Source of the DNA: Candidatus Heimdallarchaeota archaeon
GTDB taxonomy: Archaea; Asgardarchaeota; Heimdallarchaeia; JABLTI01
Direction of reading: 5' to 3'
DNA: 45,490 nucleotides
Assembly: GCA_019058275.1 (NCBI GenBank)
Contig: JAHLVW010000078.1
Span: 1 to 45,490 of the forward strand
Shown here: piece by piece, positions 19,106-28,246 of the stretch
Numbering within the stretch: position 1 is the first letter of the stretch
Layout of the letters: each line of letters opens with the position of its first letter
Notes under the pieces: generated by a model
Database searches by the model: none
What the model was told of the DNA's origin: nothing
The model's input: only the letters and a program-made list of their open reading frames with translations
Made by a program: the position numbers and the translations under genes

Positions 19106-19894
19106 TTACTTGGTATTTGGTTTGAATGATTCCACAGTTTTTAGTTTTTGGCAAAACTTGAAGGCCTTCTTAACAATATTTTCGTTTCCAATAAGCAACA
19201 AAATTACTGAGCCTTCTGCTCCACCAACTCCACCACTTGCAACATGAATAACTTCATCTAACTCAAATAAAGTCTCGAGAGCTTCAATCTCGGTAAAGAC
19301 ATCACCAAAGAGTGGGAATAATCCTGTTTTATACCCATCAGATATATCAATTTCCTCAATACCCATGTCTAATGAGCTATAAAGTATTGAATGAGCAACT
19401 AATTTCTCTAGACCAATTGGTACTAACAATCGCAATCCTTTGGCAACTAAAGACCCCCAGAATGCTCCTGTAGTTCCCCCTTTAGGATGAGCGAGTAAAA
19501 CACCAGCTACACCATCAGGATCCAAAGCATTTGCACCTTTAATGATTATATCTCCTTTTTTCATTTCTTCAACTGCTTCATGAACTGGCACTTCACCAGA
19601 CTTACCATCGGTAAAAAGAATCTCAGGTAATCTTTTATTACTAGGATTTGCTGTAAGTCTTTCACCTTCAGGTAAAATTTGTCCAGCAACATATTTGCTT
19701 TTATCAAAATCTGCAATAGCCAACATTTCTTCTAAAACATATGAATTTGTTGTTCCTCGAGAAACAAAGATTTTCCCTTTCTTCATTTTTTCTCTAACCC
19801 AATCAAGGGCAGTAATTCCAACAGCAATGAGTTTTTTTGACTCATGAGGTAAAAGTGTTATAAGACCTTTATAAACTGACATCTCATTATCCAT
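19106..19894 (-). CDS. conserved archaeal protein of unknown function
   Basis: 262 residues, soluble, no family name recognised. It is rich in conserved-looking glycine and small-residue motifs: GKIFVSRGTTNSYVLEEML, GDIIIKGANALDPDG, AGVLLAHPKGGTTGAFWGS and HVASGGVGGAEGSVILLLIG. Such loops suggest binding of a nucleotide, phosphate or other small ligand, possibly an enzyme. It is not an obvious Rossmann or P-loop protein. It is monocistronic and divergent from the OsmC-like gene. Confidence 0.75.
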   Translation of the reverse strand: MDNEMSVYKGLITLLPHESKKLIAVGITALDWVREKMKKGKIFVSRGTTNSYVLEEMLAIADFDKSKYVAGQILPEGERLTANPSNKRLPEILFTDGKSGEVPVHEAVEEMKKGDIIIKGANALDPDGVAGVLLAHPKGGTTGAFWGSLVAKGLRLLVPIGLEKLVAHSILYSSLDMGIEEIDISDGYKTGLFPLFGDVFTEIEALETLFELDEVIHVASGGVGGAEGSVILLLIGNENIVKKAFKFCQKLKTVESFKPNTK

Positions 19895-20006
19895 CCAATT
19901 ATTTTATGATATTCTTACTAAATTTTATTAGATAATATTAAGCAATTTTAAATGGTTTTAATTATTTCTCTTATAATTATAAGAAAAAACTAGAAGTGAT
20001 GTAAAA

Positions 20007-20450
20007 TTGAGTGAAGAACACAAATATCATGTTATAATCGAAATGCTTGAGGATAGAGTTGGAAACTATCTTTTAGATGATAAAGACAAACCAACAATCA
20101 AAATTGCTACTCCTCCTGAATTTCCTGGAGGAAAACCAGGCATTCATTCCCCTGAAGATCTATTTGTTGGTGCAGTTGCTGGATGTAAATTGACAACTTT
20201 TTGTGCTATGGCTGAAAAACTTGACATTGGTTTAAAGACATTAAAAATAGATGCTGTAGGTTATTTAGGTCAAGCTGAAACCCAAGGTATGATGTTTACA
20301 AAGGTTGATGTACATCTCGAGATAGGGATAGATGATGAGGAGAATATGAAATCAGCAGAAAAATGTGTAGACCTAACAAAGAAGTACTGCTTGATTACAA
20401 ATTCTATAAAAAGTGAATCGAATTTCACTTTTGAAATCACAGTAGTTTAG
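20007..20450 (+). CDS. OsmC/Ohr-family protein
   Basis: 147 residues from a TTG start. The OsmC core is visible: HSPEDLFVGAVAGCKLTTF carries the first conserved cysteine and KKYCLITNSI the second. This pair is the peroxide-reducing centre in OsmC/Ohr thiol peroxidases. It probably reduces organic hydroperoxides in the cytoplasm. Its neighbours downstream on the other strand are thiol-disulfide proteins, a suggestive but unproven link. Confidence 0.88.
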   Translation: MSEEHKYHVIIEMLEDRVGNYLLDDKDKPTIKIATPPEFPGGKPGIHSPEDLFVGAVAGCKLTTFCAMAEKLDIGLKTLKIDAVGYLGQAETQGMMFTKVDVHLEIGIDDEENMKSAEKCVDLTKKYCLITNSIKSESNFTFEITVV

Positions 20451-20482
20451 TGATTATAAAAGAAAAGTGACTAAAGGAATGT

Positions 20483-21037
20483 TTAGATTTTTACATTCCT
20501 TCTCTTAATTTTAATACTTCTTAAAACGATAAATGTGGTAAATGTAAGTGCTACACATGGCCAACAAAAGTTTACTGGAGTTTCTTCTGTCGGAGTAGTT
20601 ATATTTATTGAGAAATAAAATTCTCTAGTAGTAGGTTCTTGTATATTATCGTAACCAAGAAAATCTGTTGAATCAGGAGCAACAAACTCACCTTTTGTAT
20701 GTTGTATTTTTAGCTCATAACCTATTACTCCTTCTTCTTCAAGCACCTCAAAAGATCCAGACCAAGTATTTTCACTTTTCTTTACCATTTGATAATTACC
20801 AATATGACAAGCAAATACTGGTTCTAGAGAACAATATTGAATTTGTATACTAGTAATATTTGTATCATCTGCAAAAGTCACTGTAACTGTTACGTTTGAC
20901 ATATGTGTGACACTTGTTGGTACATGTGAGACAGATAGAATTTCAGGATTTGTAGACATTACTTCTACAGGTTGTTTTGCTAGTAAGAAAACTAGTATTA
21001 ATAGAATAAATACTAAACCAAATTTTCTTCTTTGCAT
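20483..21037 (-). CDS. exported Ig-like protein with a CWPC motif beside its membrane anchor
   Basis: 184 residues. A signal peptide (1-20) is followed by an Ig-like beta domain (about 30-145) containing two cysteines (CSLEPVFAC) and an Asn/Thr-rich linker. The C-terminal helix is preceded by FCWPCVALTF, which places a CxxC pair at the membrane boundary, and the protein ends in a basic tail. The CxxC could be a redox pair served by the thioredoxin-CcdA protein encoded 40 bases upstream on the same strand. No family recognised; the function is inferred from context. Confidence 0.72.
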   Translation of the reverse strand: MQRRKFGLVFILLILVFLLAKQPVEVMSTNPEILSVSHVPTSVTHMSNVTVTVTFADDTNITSIQIQYCSLEPVFACHIGNYQMVKKSENTWSGSFEVLEEEGVIGYELKIQHTKGEFVAPDSTDFLGYDNIQEPTTREFYFSINITTPTEETPVNFCWPCVALTFTTFIVLRSIKIKRRNVKI

Positions 21038-21077
21038 TAGTATTTTTCACCTTGATTTTTTTCTATTGTTCGCATTA

Positions 21078-22478
21078 TTAAACTTTATAACGGTTCCAAA
21101 GGAACCACCCAATGAGGAATCCTCCTGCTAAAATGAGTAGTACCCCACTTAAGATTTTTACAAATTTTGTTGAAGATTGTAATTTGTCTATTAATGCATC
21201 TTTAGATAAACCAACTAGAATGGTTATAAAGATCATTAGTAATGCCATGGAGACTGAGTAAATAAGAAAAATAATAATGGCTTGAAAGAACGCACCAGCA
21301 CCTATGGCACCAACTACTAATGATAGTAGTATAGGTAAGTTACATCCTAACGAAGCAAGTGCATAGGTAATGCCATAAAGGAATAATTGCAGTAATCGTC
21401 GCATTTCATTTGGTTGTTTTTGAGCTTCATCTTCTTCTGAAACTACTATAGAGCTTTCATCTTCACCTTCGAGTTTCTTTTTCCTTCTCCTTCTTTTGGA
21501 TCCGAGATTTGATATAGCATTAACAGCTTTACTCATATCCAAAGTTAATGGTGTTAAAGATATTATACCAAAGATAATCAATAGAGCACCAACAGCAGGT
21601 GTGATGTATTCTACCCAATCACTAACAATTTCCCCTACAAATGCTGTGATTAGTCCAATAATCATATAGAAAAGTGCTACTCCAAATGCAGCTGCACTAC
21701 CCCAAAGAAATGACTTCCAGAGTCTCTTTCGTATCACTGATTTTTTATCTTTCTCTTCCTCATCTTTTTGAACTTCTTTGCTTTCTGTTCTAACCAACAA
21801 ATCCAAATTGTATGCCATGTAACCTGGTAATAATGGAAATGCGCATGGCGAGAAGAATGAAAGAATACCTGCTCCTATCGCAAGTACATATAATGAAACA
21901 TCTTTACCTGTATTGATTCTTCCTGCAGTACCTTCGATGGTTTTTTGAATAGTTTCTTGTAAATTATTTTCAGCTGACAAACCAACTTCAGCAAATGTAA
22001 TGTAACCTTCAGTATCAATTACTATAGTTTTAGGTATTGTGAGAACTGAGTATTTTCCAATTAAATCATCAGTATCAAATGCAAATTGCCAAGTAGCATT
22101 GTAACTTTCCTTAAATGCTTGAAGATTTGTTGCATTATCCGATGAGTCAACATCAACGGAGAGTATAATCAAACTATCATTGAATTCTTCAGAAATTGAA
22201 ACTAATTCAGGCATGAGTTCTTTACATGGTTGGCATGTTAAACTCATAAAATCTAGCAGCACAACCCTTCCACTATAATCCGAAAGAGTGAAATTACCAC
22301 CTGATAAAGTAGTGACTGTGAAGTCAGATGCTGGTTCTAAATTTCTTTTAGACAATAAATAGTAGCTACCATATCCTATACCTGCAACAGCAACTGCAAC
22401 TACCAGAACAATGCTTGTAATTTTGATCCACTTTTTATTTTTCAGACCTTTTGTTTCATTAGAGTCTTCCATTAGCAT
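21078..22478 (-). CDS. thioredoxin-CcdA fusion, transmembrane thiol-disulfide reductant carrier
   Basis: 466 residues. Order: N-terminal anchor helix (about 20-43), a TlpA/thioredoxin-like domain (about 50-185) with active site CQPC at 82-85, then a CcdA/DsbD-type domain of about six helices (195-460) interrupted by a charged loop. The two CcdA cysteines sit in FFSPCAFPLLPGYM and ALASLGCNLPILL. CcdA/DsbD proteins pass electrons from cytoplasmic thioredoxin across the membrane to extracytoplasmic thiol proteins. Here the acceptor thioredoxin is fused at the N-terminus, the reverse of DsbD. It is the middle gene of a three-gene minus-strand redox group. Confidence 0.9.
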   Translation of the reverse strand: MLMEDSNETKGLKNKKWIKITSIVLVVAVAVAGIGYGSYYLLSKRNLEPASDFTVTTLSGGNFTLSDYSGRVVLLDFMSLTCQPCKELMPELVSISEEFNDSLIILSVDVDSSDNATNLQAFKESYNATWQFAFDTDDLIGKYSVLTIPKTIVIDTEGYITFAEVGLSAENNLQETIQKTIEGTAGRINTGKDVSLYVLAIGAGILSFFSPCAFPLLPGYMAYNLDLLVRTESKEVQKDEEEKDKKSVIRKRLWKSFLWGSAAAFGVALFYMIIGLITAFVGEIVSDWVEYITPAVGALLIIFGIISLTPLTLDMSKAVNAISNLGSKRRRRKKKLEGEDESSIVVSEEDEAQKQPNEMRRLLQLFLYGITYALASLGCNLPILLSLVVGAIGAGAFFQAIIIFLIYSVSMALLMIFITILVGLSKDALIDKLQSSTKFVKILSGVLLILAGGFLIGWFLWNRYKV

Positions 22479-22578
22479 TCACACGTCCAGTGAGTCTTTC
22501 ATGTAAGCGTTTGGTAGTAAATTGAGATAAAGTATAAACAATACACAACATATGTGTATTGTTTCTTCATCATCCATA

Positions 22579-23868
22579 CTATTTATTTTGTTTACGAGTT
22601 TTGAATTTCCTTATTGGAATAATAACCAAATTTCCTAGAAATAGCATTGACAATATTACAGGTATTGTTAATCCAGCATTACCAGTTACCTTGTATACTA
22701 ATTCATCAGTTGCAGTATTTCCTGCGACATCTTTAGCTATAAGTTTCACTGAGACTTTTTGTTTTGCTTCATAGATTCTTTTTGGAAAAGCTGCACTATA
22801 GTTACCATCTGATTTTTCGATCATTTCCATACTTGTTATTAATTCATCATCAATCCAGATTTCTGCTACAACGGAATAAACTTTCAAATCATCGTCTGCA
22901 GAACCAGTAACTGTAATAACCGTTTTCTCATCAATTAATACATCTATTACTGATTCAATATTGACTATAGGATCTTCAGTATCATCGAGATCTGTAATTG
23001 TTAAAGCAATTTGATCCGAAACCGAATTGTCAGAGAAATCTTTAATGGTTACATCAAGTGTTGCACTTGTAATAGCATCCTGGGTAGCATCCCAGATAGC
23101 TCTAGGATCAATCTCTATTTTTTCAGAAATTACTCCATTTTCCAAAGACCATACATTTGCTGATTGTTCGTAACTACCCATTGTTATAGTAAATGTTGCT
23201 TCTCGTAAGTAATCATCTACAATATTGGCTGAAACTGTTATAGTAGAGTCTACAACAGATATGGCATTCAGATCAGAACTAATACTATCTAGTGTTGGAT
23301 TTGTACTATCGCTCATGGCTAATATTTCATCTATAATATCAAACAATCCTTGAGAAGATTCAACTCCAACTTCAGTATAGTAAATATATTGTTCTGGTGT
23401 AAAAATAACTAAAGTAGGAATAAACAAAATTTCATAATAATTACCAAGACCCACAGTATCCCGGAATATTTTCCAGTTCATATTGTAGGTTGCAGCAAAA
23501 TTCTCGAGAGCACTTTCACTTGCTTCTTCTTCACTTTCAAGATCAATACTCATAACTACTAATTCACTACTTGAAAAATGATCATTTACTTCTCTAAGTA
23601 AAGGCCTTGCTTTTTGGCAAGGGACACACCAAGTTGTGAAGAAATCCATCAAAACGACTTTACCTACAAAATCAGAAAAGGACATATTGGTATCACTCAT
23701 TATATCCTCAAGATTCCAATCCATAGCTACTTTGCCAACATCAAGTTGAGCTGAAAGGTCATTTGGTAATGGTGAATCATAAACACTATTTACATTAACA
23801 TTTGACCAAATTAGAGGTGCTAATAGCAAAATAACCAAGATATTGAATCCAAGTCTTCTTTTTTTCAT
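22579..23868 (-). CDS. exported TlpA-like thioredoxin with Ig-like domains and a C-terminal anchor
   Basis: 429 residues. A signal peptide (1-23) precedes a TlpA/thioredoxin-like domain (about 45-190) with active site CVPC at 81-84 (TTWCVPCQKARPLL). Two or more Ig-like beta domains follow (about 200-400), then a C-terminal helix and a basic RKFKTRK tail. It should act outside the membrane and is a plausible client of the thioredoxin-CcdA protein encoded downstream. It starts the three-gene group; its promoter is in the 95 bases upstream. Confidence 0.85.
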   Translation of the reverse strand: MKKRRLGFNILVILLLAPLIWSNVNVNSVYDSPLPNDLSAQLDVGKVAMDWNLEDIMSDTNMSFSDFVGKVVLMDFFTTWCVPCQKARPLLREVNDHFSSSELVVMSIDLESEEEASESALENFAATYNMNWKIFRDTVGLGNYYEILFIPTLVIFTPEQYIYYTEVGVESSQGLFDIIDEILAMSDSTNPTLDSISSDLNAISVVDSTITVSANIVDDYLREATFTITMGSYEQSANVWSLENGVISEKIEIDPRAIWDATQDAITSATLDVTIKDFSDNSVSDQIALTITDLDDTEDPIVNIESVIDVLIDEKTVITVTGSADDDLKVYSVVAEIWIDDELITSMEMIEKSDGNYSAAFPKRIYEAKQKVSVKLIAKDVAGNTATDELVYKVTGNAGLTIPVILSMLFLGNLVIIPIRKFKTRKQNK

Positions 23869-23963
23869 AATACCTCACATCATAGCAAAATGAAACATTA
23901 TATTTTCACTAATTTCCATCTTAAAAAATTCTGCGCTTAAAAATGTAAGCCGTATATTGTTTC

Positions 23964-25310
23964 TTATTTTTCTTCTATACTTTCAGATTCAGTTTCCTCT
24001 TTTTTCTTCTTAAGTTTAAGAGTTGTATCAACAATTGGAAAAACGAAAGCAACAGCACCTATTACAGCAAAAGAAAGACCAAATGAGAATTCTAGTGTTC
24101 GTTTAATATGAAGAGTACTTACAGTTTGTGTTTCAATATTAAAATCAACTGAAGAATCCCAATCGAAAAGTGTTATAACAGCATAAATTGTCATTTTCTC
24201 ATCAAGTGTATAGGTAATACCTTCGGTTGTATTTTGGGTAATAAAGTAATAATCAAGCGAATTTATCATTATGAAAGTCTCAACAATGACTTTGTAGTTT
24301 GACACCAACCAATTATAATCATAAATCGTTTTATTATTATACTGCTCAAATAAATCTGATAAAGATTCATCTACATTTGTAAATTGCTCCTCTGTTGCTA
24401 GGACAGCTGCAATTTCACAAGCAGAATTATTTCCAGCAAAAATTGCATTGAAATTTAAAGCATCATTCTTGTCAAGCTCATATTTTTGATAGAAACCAAA
24501 ATTAGCAGTTTCTTCGGAAAAACTCAAATCTCTTGTGTATACTCGATCTTCTATTCTGTTAAGACCAAAACCTGGACCAAGAGTTAGTCCTAGCGTAAGT
24601 AAAATTATGCCACTAGCAAGTAAAGGATTCTTGAATTTTTTTAGGGTTTTAAAGAAGTTTTGTGGTTTATCATACCTTCTTACAAGTTGTATTAAGGACA
24701 TTACTGGGAAAACAATAAACCATCCTAAAACTACTAGTAAATGAATTGGAAAATCTCTGATGAATAATTCCACAAATTCAGCACCAAAATAATCAATTCT
24801 TTGTTGTGGAGTCAAGTTGAATAGTGAATGCTCTATACCTTCATTAAATGATAAGCTAGTCCAATTAAATTTCAGCTCTTTAAAGATGAAAATTGAATCA
24901 AGATCCCAAACCATCGAAACATTCCATTCATATAACCTGTTGTCAAAAGGATAGAATAACAGCACAGGTCCAGGATTTAAATCTAAGAAACTGTGTAAAA
25001 TCAAAAAAACACTTGCGATTATTATGCTACGACAAATTAGATCTGCTCTAACACCTACAGTTTCTTTCTTTATTAGCTTCTTAAAACTCAACCAACCAAG
25101 AACACCAAGTATTATTGCAATAGGCCAAATAATTGAATGTAAATATGTTCTATGAATATAGAATATATAATCCAAATCAGGGAAGAATGCAAATAAGGTT
25201 AACAACGTAAATAGCCATAATTTTTCTCTGAATATCTTACGATTCTTCTTTCCCATCATAACCCAAACAAAAATGGATTCTAAACCAATATGAGTTGTCG
25301 TAAGCGTCAT
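23964..25310 (-). CDS. YdjM/DUF457-like membrane-bound metal-dependent hydrolase
   Basis: 448 residues with about six membrane helices. The N-terminal part carries the family signature: FFPDLDYIFYIHRTYLHS, in which D-x-D and the two histidines are the presumed metal ligands. The family also includes the LexA-regulated YdjM; its substrates are uncertain, possibly lipids. A large extracytoplasmic domain (about 260-400), with YTRDLSFSEETANFGFYQKY near its start, is inserted before the last helix, which makes this protein longer than bacterial members. It is about 95 bases upstream of the redox group on the same strand. Confidence 0.8.
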   Translation of the reverse strand: MTLTTTHIGLESIFVWVMMGKKNRKIFREKLWLFTLLTLFAFFPDLDYIFYIHRTYLHSIIWPIAIILGVLGWLSFKKLIKKETVGVRADLICRSIIIASVFLILHSFLDLNPGPVLLFYPFDNRLYEWNVSMVWDLDSIFIFKELKFNWTSLSFNEGIEHSLFNLTPQQRIDYFGAEFVELFIRDFPIHLLVVLGWFIVFPVMSLIQLVRRYDKPQNFFKTLKKFKNPLLASGIILLTLGLTLGPGFGLNRIEDRVYTRDLSFSEETANFGFYQKYELDKNDALNFNAIFAGNNSACEIAAVLATEEQFTNVDESLSDLFEQYNNKTIYDYNWLVSNYKVIVETFIMINSLDYYFITQNTTEGITYTLDEKMTIYAVITLFDWDSSVDFNIETQTVSTLHIKRTLEFSFGLSFAVIGAVAFVFPIVDTTLKLKKKKEETESESIEEK

Positions 25311-25440
25311 TTCATAACAAACATCCTATACTAAAGTAAATAGACAATTAGCTTTTTTATCTTTCAGTCGTTTCATAAAAATAATACACTATTTTAAAAA
25401 GAAATGTTGTTATAAAAAAGTAGAACTAACATTCAGATGG

Positions 25441-26163
25441 ATGCAAATGAATTTTGAAGCAGTAATCTTTGACGCTGATGAAACTATATTCAATAATCAA
25501 GGAATACATATAATTGTAACAGGAAAGGTCTTAGCTAACTTGGGATTGTCAAAGGACTTAGTAGAAGAAGTGCATTCAAAATGGGATGAATACTACTTTT
25601 CAGAACAAAGTAGAGTTGTAGACGAGGATGGATTTTGCATAGATAGAGAAAATGCTGCTCGTTCACTAGTTTTAGCATTAAAGGAATTTGACATAGAGAT
25701 AACTCAAGAAAAAGCAGGAAAATATTGGGAGTATATGATAGAGGAATATGAGCATAGATCAAAACCATATCCTGATGCCTTGAGTTTGATAGAATATTTG
25801 CCTGAAAAAGGGATAAAGATGGCAATAGTATCAAATGGTGATACTGATATTATTGTGAAACGCTTAGAGAATGCTAAAATAAAACATCACTTTGAATTTG
25901 TAATTGCTCCTTGTAATGAATATCCATTAACCAAACCAGATGTGAAAATTTTCCAAGAATCGCTTTCTAAATTACAGATTAGTGCTGAAAAAACTGTTTT
26001 CGTTGGAGACAATCCTCATTCTGATGTTATGGGTGCAAATCGTGCTGGAATGTTCTCAGTTCTTATTGATCGATATGCTGTTTTTGATGAGCTAGATGGA
26101 TTAATGGTTCCGGATTTGAAAATTAGCTCATTTGAAGAAATGAAGTATATTTTTGAAAAGTAA
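25441..26163 (+). CDS. HAD-superfamily hydrolase
   Basis: 240 residues. The four HAD motifs are present: AVIFDADETIF (DxDxT nucleophile), MAIVSNGD (motif II), a lysine in LTKPDVKIFQ (motif III) and VFVGDNPHSDVMGANRAGM (motif IV). An alpha-helical cap (about 18-95) places it with the phosphoglycolate phosphatase/YjjG-like C1 group. It probably dephosphorylates a small metabolite. A start at 25447 is also possible. The next gene begins about 55 bases downstream in the same direction. Confidence 0.9.
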   Translation: MQMNFEAVIFDADETIFNNQGIHIIVTGKVLANLGLSKDLVEEVHSKWDEYYFSEQSRVVDEDGFCIDRENAARSLVLALKEFDIEITQEKAGKYWEYMIEEYEHRSKPYPDALSLIEYLPEKGIKMAIVSNGDTDIIVKRLENAKIKHHFEFVIAPCNEYPLTKPDVKIFQESLSKLQISAEKTVFVGDNPHSDVMGANRAGMFSVLIDRYAVFDELDGLMVPDLKISSFEEMKYIFEK

Positions 26164-26219
26164 ATTCACATTAAAGTTTTTAATCCTAAATGCAGAATTG
26201 ATTTAGGAGTGTTACGACA

Positions 26220-27062
26220 ATAAAAGGAGTAATTTTCTATTTTAGTGGTACAGGGAATACTTGGTGGGTAGCAAATAAGTTAGAAGAGCAATTGAATCAG
26301 AGGAACATCGAAATAAAGAAGTATTCCATTGAATCAACTGAAATAGCAAAACCTGAAATTCATAATGAGCTGATTAGAAACGTAGACATTGTCGGTTTCG
26401 GTTATCCTATCTACGGATCAGATATCCCAAAGAATTTTATGGATTTTATAGATAATCTTCAGAAAGTGGATAAAAAACAAGCATTTGTATTCACAACAAT
26501 GTTGTTGTTTAGTGGTGATGGAGCAGTCGTTGCCAAAAGACGATTAAGAAAACGAGGATTCAAAGTAAAACAGGCTATCAATATTAGAATGCCAAACAAT
26601 GTAAAATTACCATATCCAATTTTCAAATCATTAGCTATTCGCAATGCTGAGGAAAATGATAAGGTAAAACAAAAAGCATTTGTAAAACTGTCAAAATTAG
26701 CAGATCGTATTGCTTCGGGGAAAAACTGGGTTCAAGGTTGGGATCCTTTAAACATCGCTGGTGGATTAATGCAAAGAGTGGAAATGAGACTTTTTGATTT
26801 ATCCATTTATGCTCGAAATTATTTTGTGGACGATGAAACATGTACCCAGTGCATGCAATGCGTTGAATACTGCCCATCAAATAATATTGAATTTAAAGAT
26901 GAGAAATTCAGCTGGAAGGATAAATGTATCCTTTGTTTAAGGTGCTACAACTTATGTCCTGAAGATGCCATCCAGTATAAGGAAGCTACGTTAAATAGAG
27001 ACAAATACACTAGATATAAAGGTCCAACGGATGGTTTTACATTAAACAAATTAAAAGAATGA
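26220..27062 (+). CDS. flavodoxin-ferredoxin fusion (EFR1-type), probable AUA start
   Basis: About 280 residues. The N-terminus is a flavodoxin-like domain whose FMN phosphate loop reads SGTGNTWWVANKL. The C-terminus is a two-cluster ferredoxin with CTQCMQCVEYCP and CILCLRCYNLCP, each ready for a [4Fe-4S] cluster. It should carry electrons in the cytoplasm. The first standard start in frame is the TTG at 26292, which lies after the FMN loop and would destroy the domain. The frame is open back to 26202, with AGGAG at 26205-26209 and an ATA at 26220, exactly where relatives have the initiator Met (KGVIFYFSGTGNT follows). I therefore place the start at the ATA. Confidence 0.82.
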   Translation: MKGVIFYFSGTGNTWWVANKLEEQLNQRNIEIKKYSIESTEIAKPEIHNELIRNVDIVGFGYPIYGSDIPKNFMDFIDNLQKVDKKQAFVFTTMLLFSGDGAVVAKRRLRKRGFKVKQAINIRMPNNVKLPYPIFKSLAIRNAEENDKVKQKAFVKLSKLADRIASGKNWVQGWDPLNIAGGLMQRVEMRLFDLSIYARNYFVDDETCTQCMQCVEYCPSNNIEFKDEKFSWKDKCILCLRCYNLCPEDAIQYKEATLNRDKYTRYKGPTDGFTLNKLKE

Positions 27063-27119
27063 GCAAATTGTTTTCAAAGAAACCACTTGAAGGGATAATA
27101 TTTTCTTGAATCTAGATCG

Positions 27120-27572
27120 GTGATTATAATGAAGCAAATTAAAGAAGAAATCGAAGAAATTGTGAATCGTGAAACAAGAGCTTGGGACACTCAAGATGCA
27201 GAATTATTGTTAACAATTTTTCATCCAGATATGGTTTGGCCTTGGCCAAGAACACCAGATTCTCATGATCCAATGGATTGGGTTATACCATGGGGAAAAT
27301 ACAATTATGACCGATGGAGAAAGGGATGGCAGGAATTATTCGATACACACAAACTAGTACATAATAGGCGAGAAATTAAAAAGATAAAGCTATCAAAAGA
27401 AGAGGATGGAGCTTTTGCAGTTGTGGATATAGATACTTTGTGGGTAGATAATTCCGGTAAAGAGAATCACTGGAAAGGACGCGTTTGTAAAGTATACGCA
27501 AAATGTGGCAATGAATGGAAGATGACCATGCACACAGGTGTTTTGAATTATTCAATAATTGATGAGATCTGA
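27120..27572 (+). CDS. SnoaL/NTF2-like protein
   Basis: 150 residues. The pattern IEEIVNRETRAWDTQDAELL, FHPDMVWPWP, then KLVHNRREIKKIKLS and MTMHTGVLNY fits the NTF2/SnoaL-like fold (DUF4440 type), a cone-shaped domain used for small-ligand binding or isomerase-like reactions. No function can be assigned. The start may be this GTG or the ATG at 27129, which gives a more usual N-terminus (MKQIKEE). Confidence 0.78.
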   Translation: MIIMKQIKEEIEEIVNRETRAWDTQDAELLLTIFHPDMVWPWPRTPDSHDPMDWVIPWGKYNYDRWRKGWQELFDTHKLVHNRREIKKIKLSKEEDGAFAVVDIDTLWVDNSGKENHWKGRVCKVYAKCGNEWKMTMHTGVLNYSIIDEI

Positions 27573-27664
27573 ATTTTGGCATACATCTTTCCAAAAAACT
27601 GTGTTGAAAATATATAACTGATAAGCTAGTTTAATCCTTTCATTCAATTTTCTTTGAGTTCTTT

Positions 27665-27928
27665 TTGTTTATCTTCACAATACAAACACTTTTAAGGAAT
27701 TTTCACAATTCGCCGTTTAGTCTCTTCGGAGGGAAATGTGAAATTACAAAACTATGTCCAAATTGTCTTAATTCATTAGATTTAAGTGATATTTGTAATA
27801 ATTGTAAAAAACCACATCCAAGAAGTGATGTTGTTTACTACTGTCCAATATGCAGGAAAGCATCATGTTGGCAACAATTACTAGAAGAAAATTCTCACCA
27901 AAATATTCAAGCTAAACCCTATATTTGA
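27665..27928 (+). CDS. small zinc-ribbon protein; true start uncertain
   Basis: The conserved part is CPNCLNSLDLSDICNNC, then VVYYCPICRK near the C-terminus, giving six well-placed cysteines. It is a paralogue of the 49-residue protein at 44959-45108 (DIC, YYCPxCRK), which starts only five residues before its first CPxC. By analogy the first 25 residues from the ATG at 27665 may not be translated. A strong GGAGGG at 27728-27733 has no ATG, GTG or TTG in frame after it; the codon at the right distance is ATT (27743). Probably a small zinc-binding protein of unknown partner. Confidence 0.55.
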   Translation: MFIFTIQTLLRNFHNSPFSLFGGKCEITKLCPNCLNSLDLSDICNNCKKPHPRSDVVYYCPICRKASCWQQLLEENSHQNIQAKPYI

Positions 27929-28057
27929 TTAATTGAAGAATATAATGGGATGGAAAAATAATCTCACAATAACTTTTTAGATGAGACAAATATTGGAACA
28001 ACCAAAACATGACCTCATAAAAATATAGGTCTTAGTTTACAATGATGAGGGAAGTTT

Positions 28058-28246
28058 ATGAAACTACAATCAATAATAACATGTCCTGAATGTGGATTTG
28101 AAAAAGAAGAAACAATGCCCACAAATTATTGTCAATTGAAGTACAAATGTACAAAATGTGGTTATATAATGAAACCAAAAAATAGTGACTGTTGTATATA
28201 TTGCTCCTATGGTACAGAAAAATGTCCTCCTCTTCAGGTAAAATGA
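28058..28246 (+). CDS. GDCCVxC-type small zinc protein
   Basis: 62 residues. Two CxxC knuckles (CPECGF and CTKCGY) are followed by SDCCIYCSYGTEKCPP, which matches the GDCCVxC signature of a widespread small redox or metal protein that is a selenoprotein in some organisms. Here all positions are cysteine. A GAGGG element precedes the ATG. The role is unknown; such genes are often near mercury or other metal genes, which are not seen here. Confidence 0.8.
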   Translation: MKLQSIITCPECGFEKEETMPTNYCQLKYKCTKCGYIMKPKNSDCCIYCSYGTEKCPPLQVK

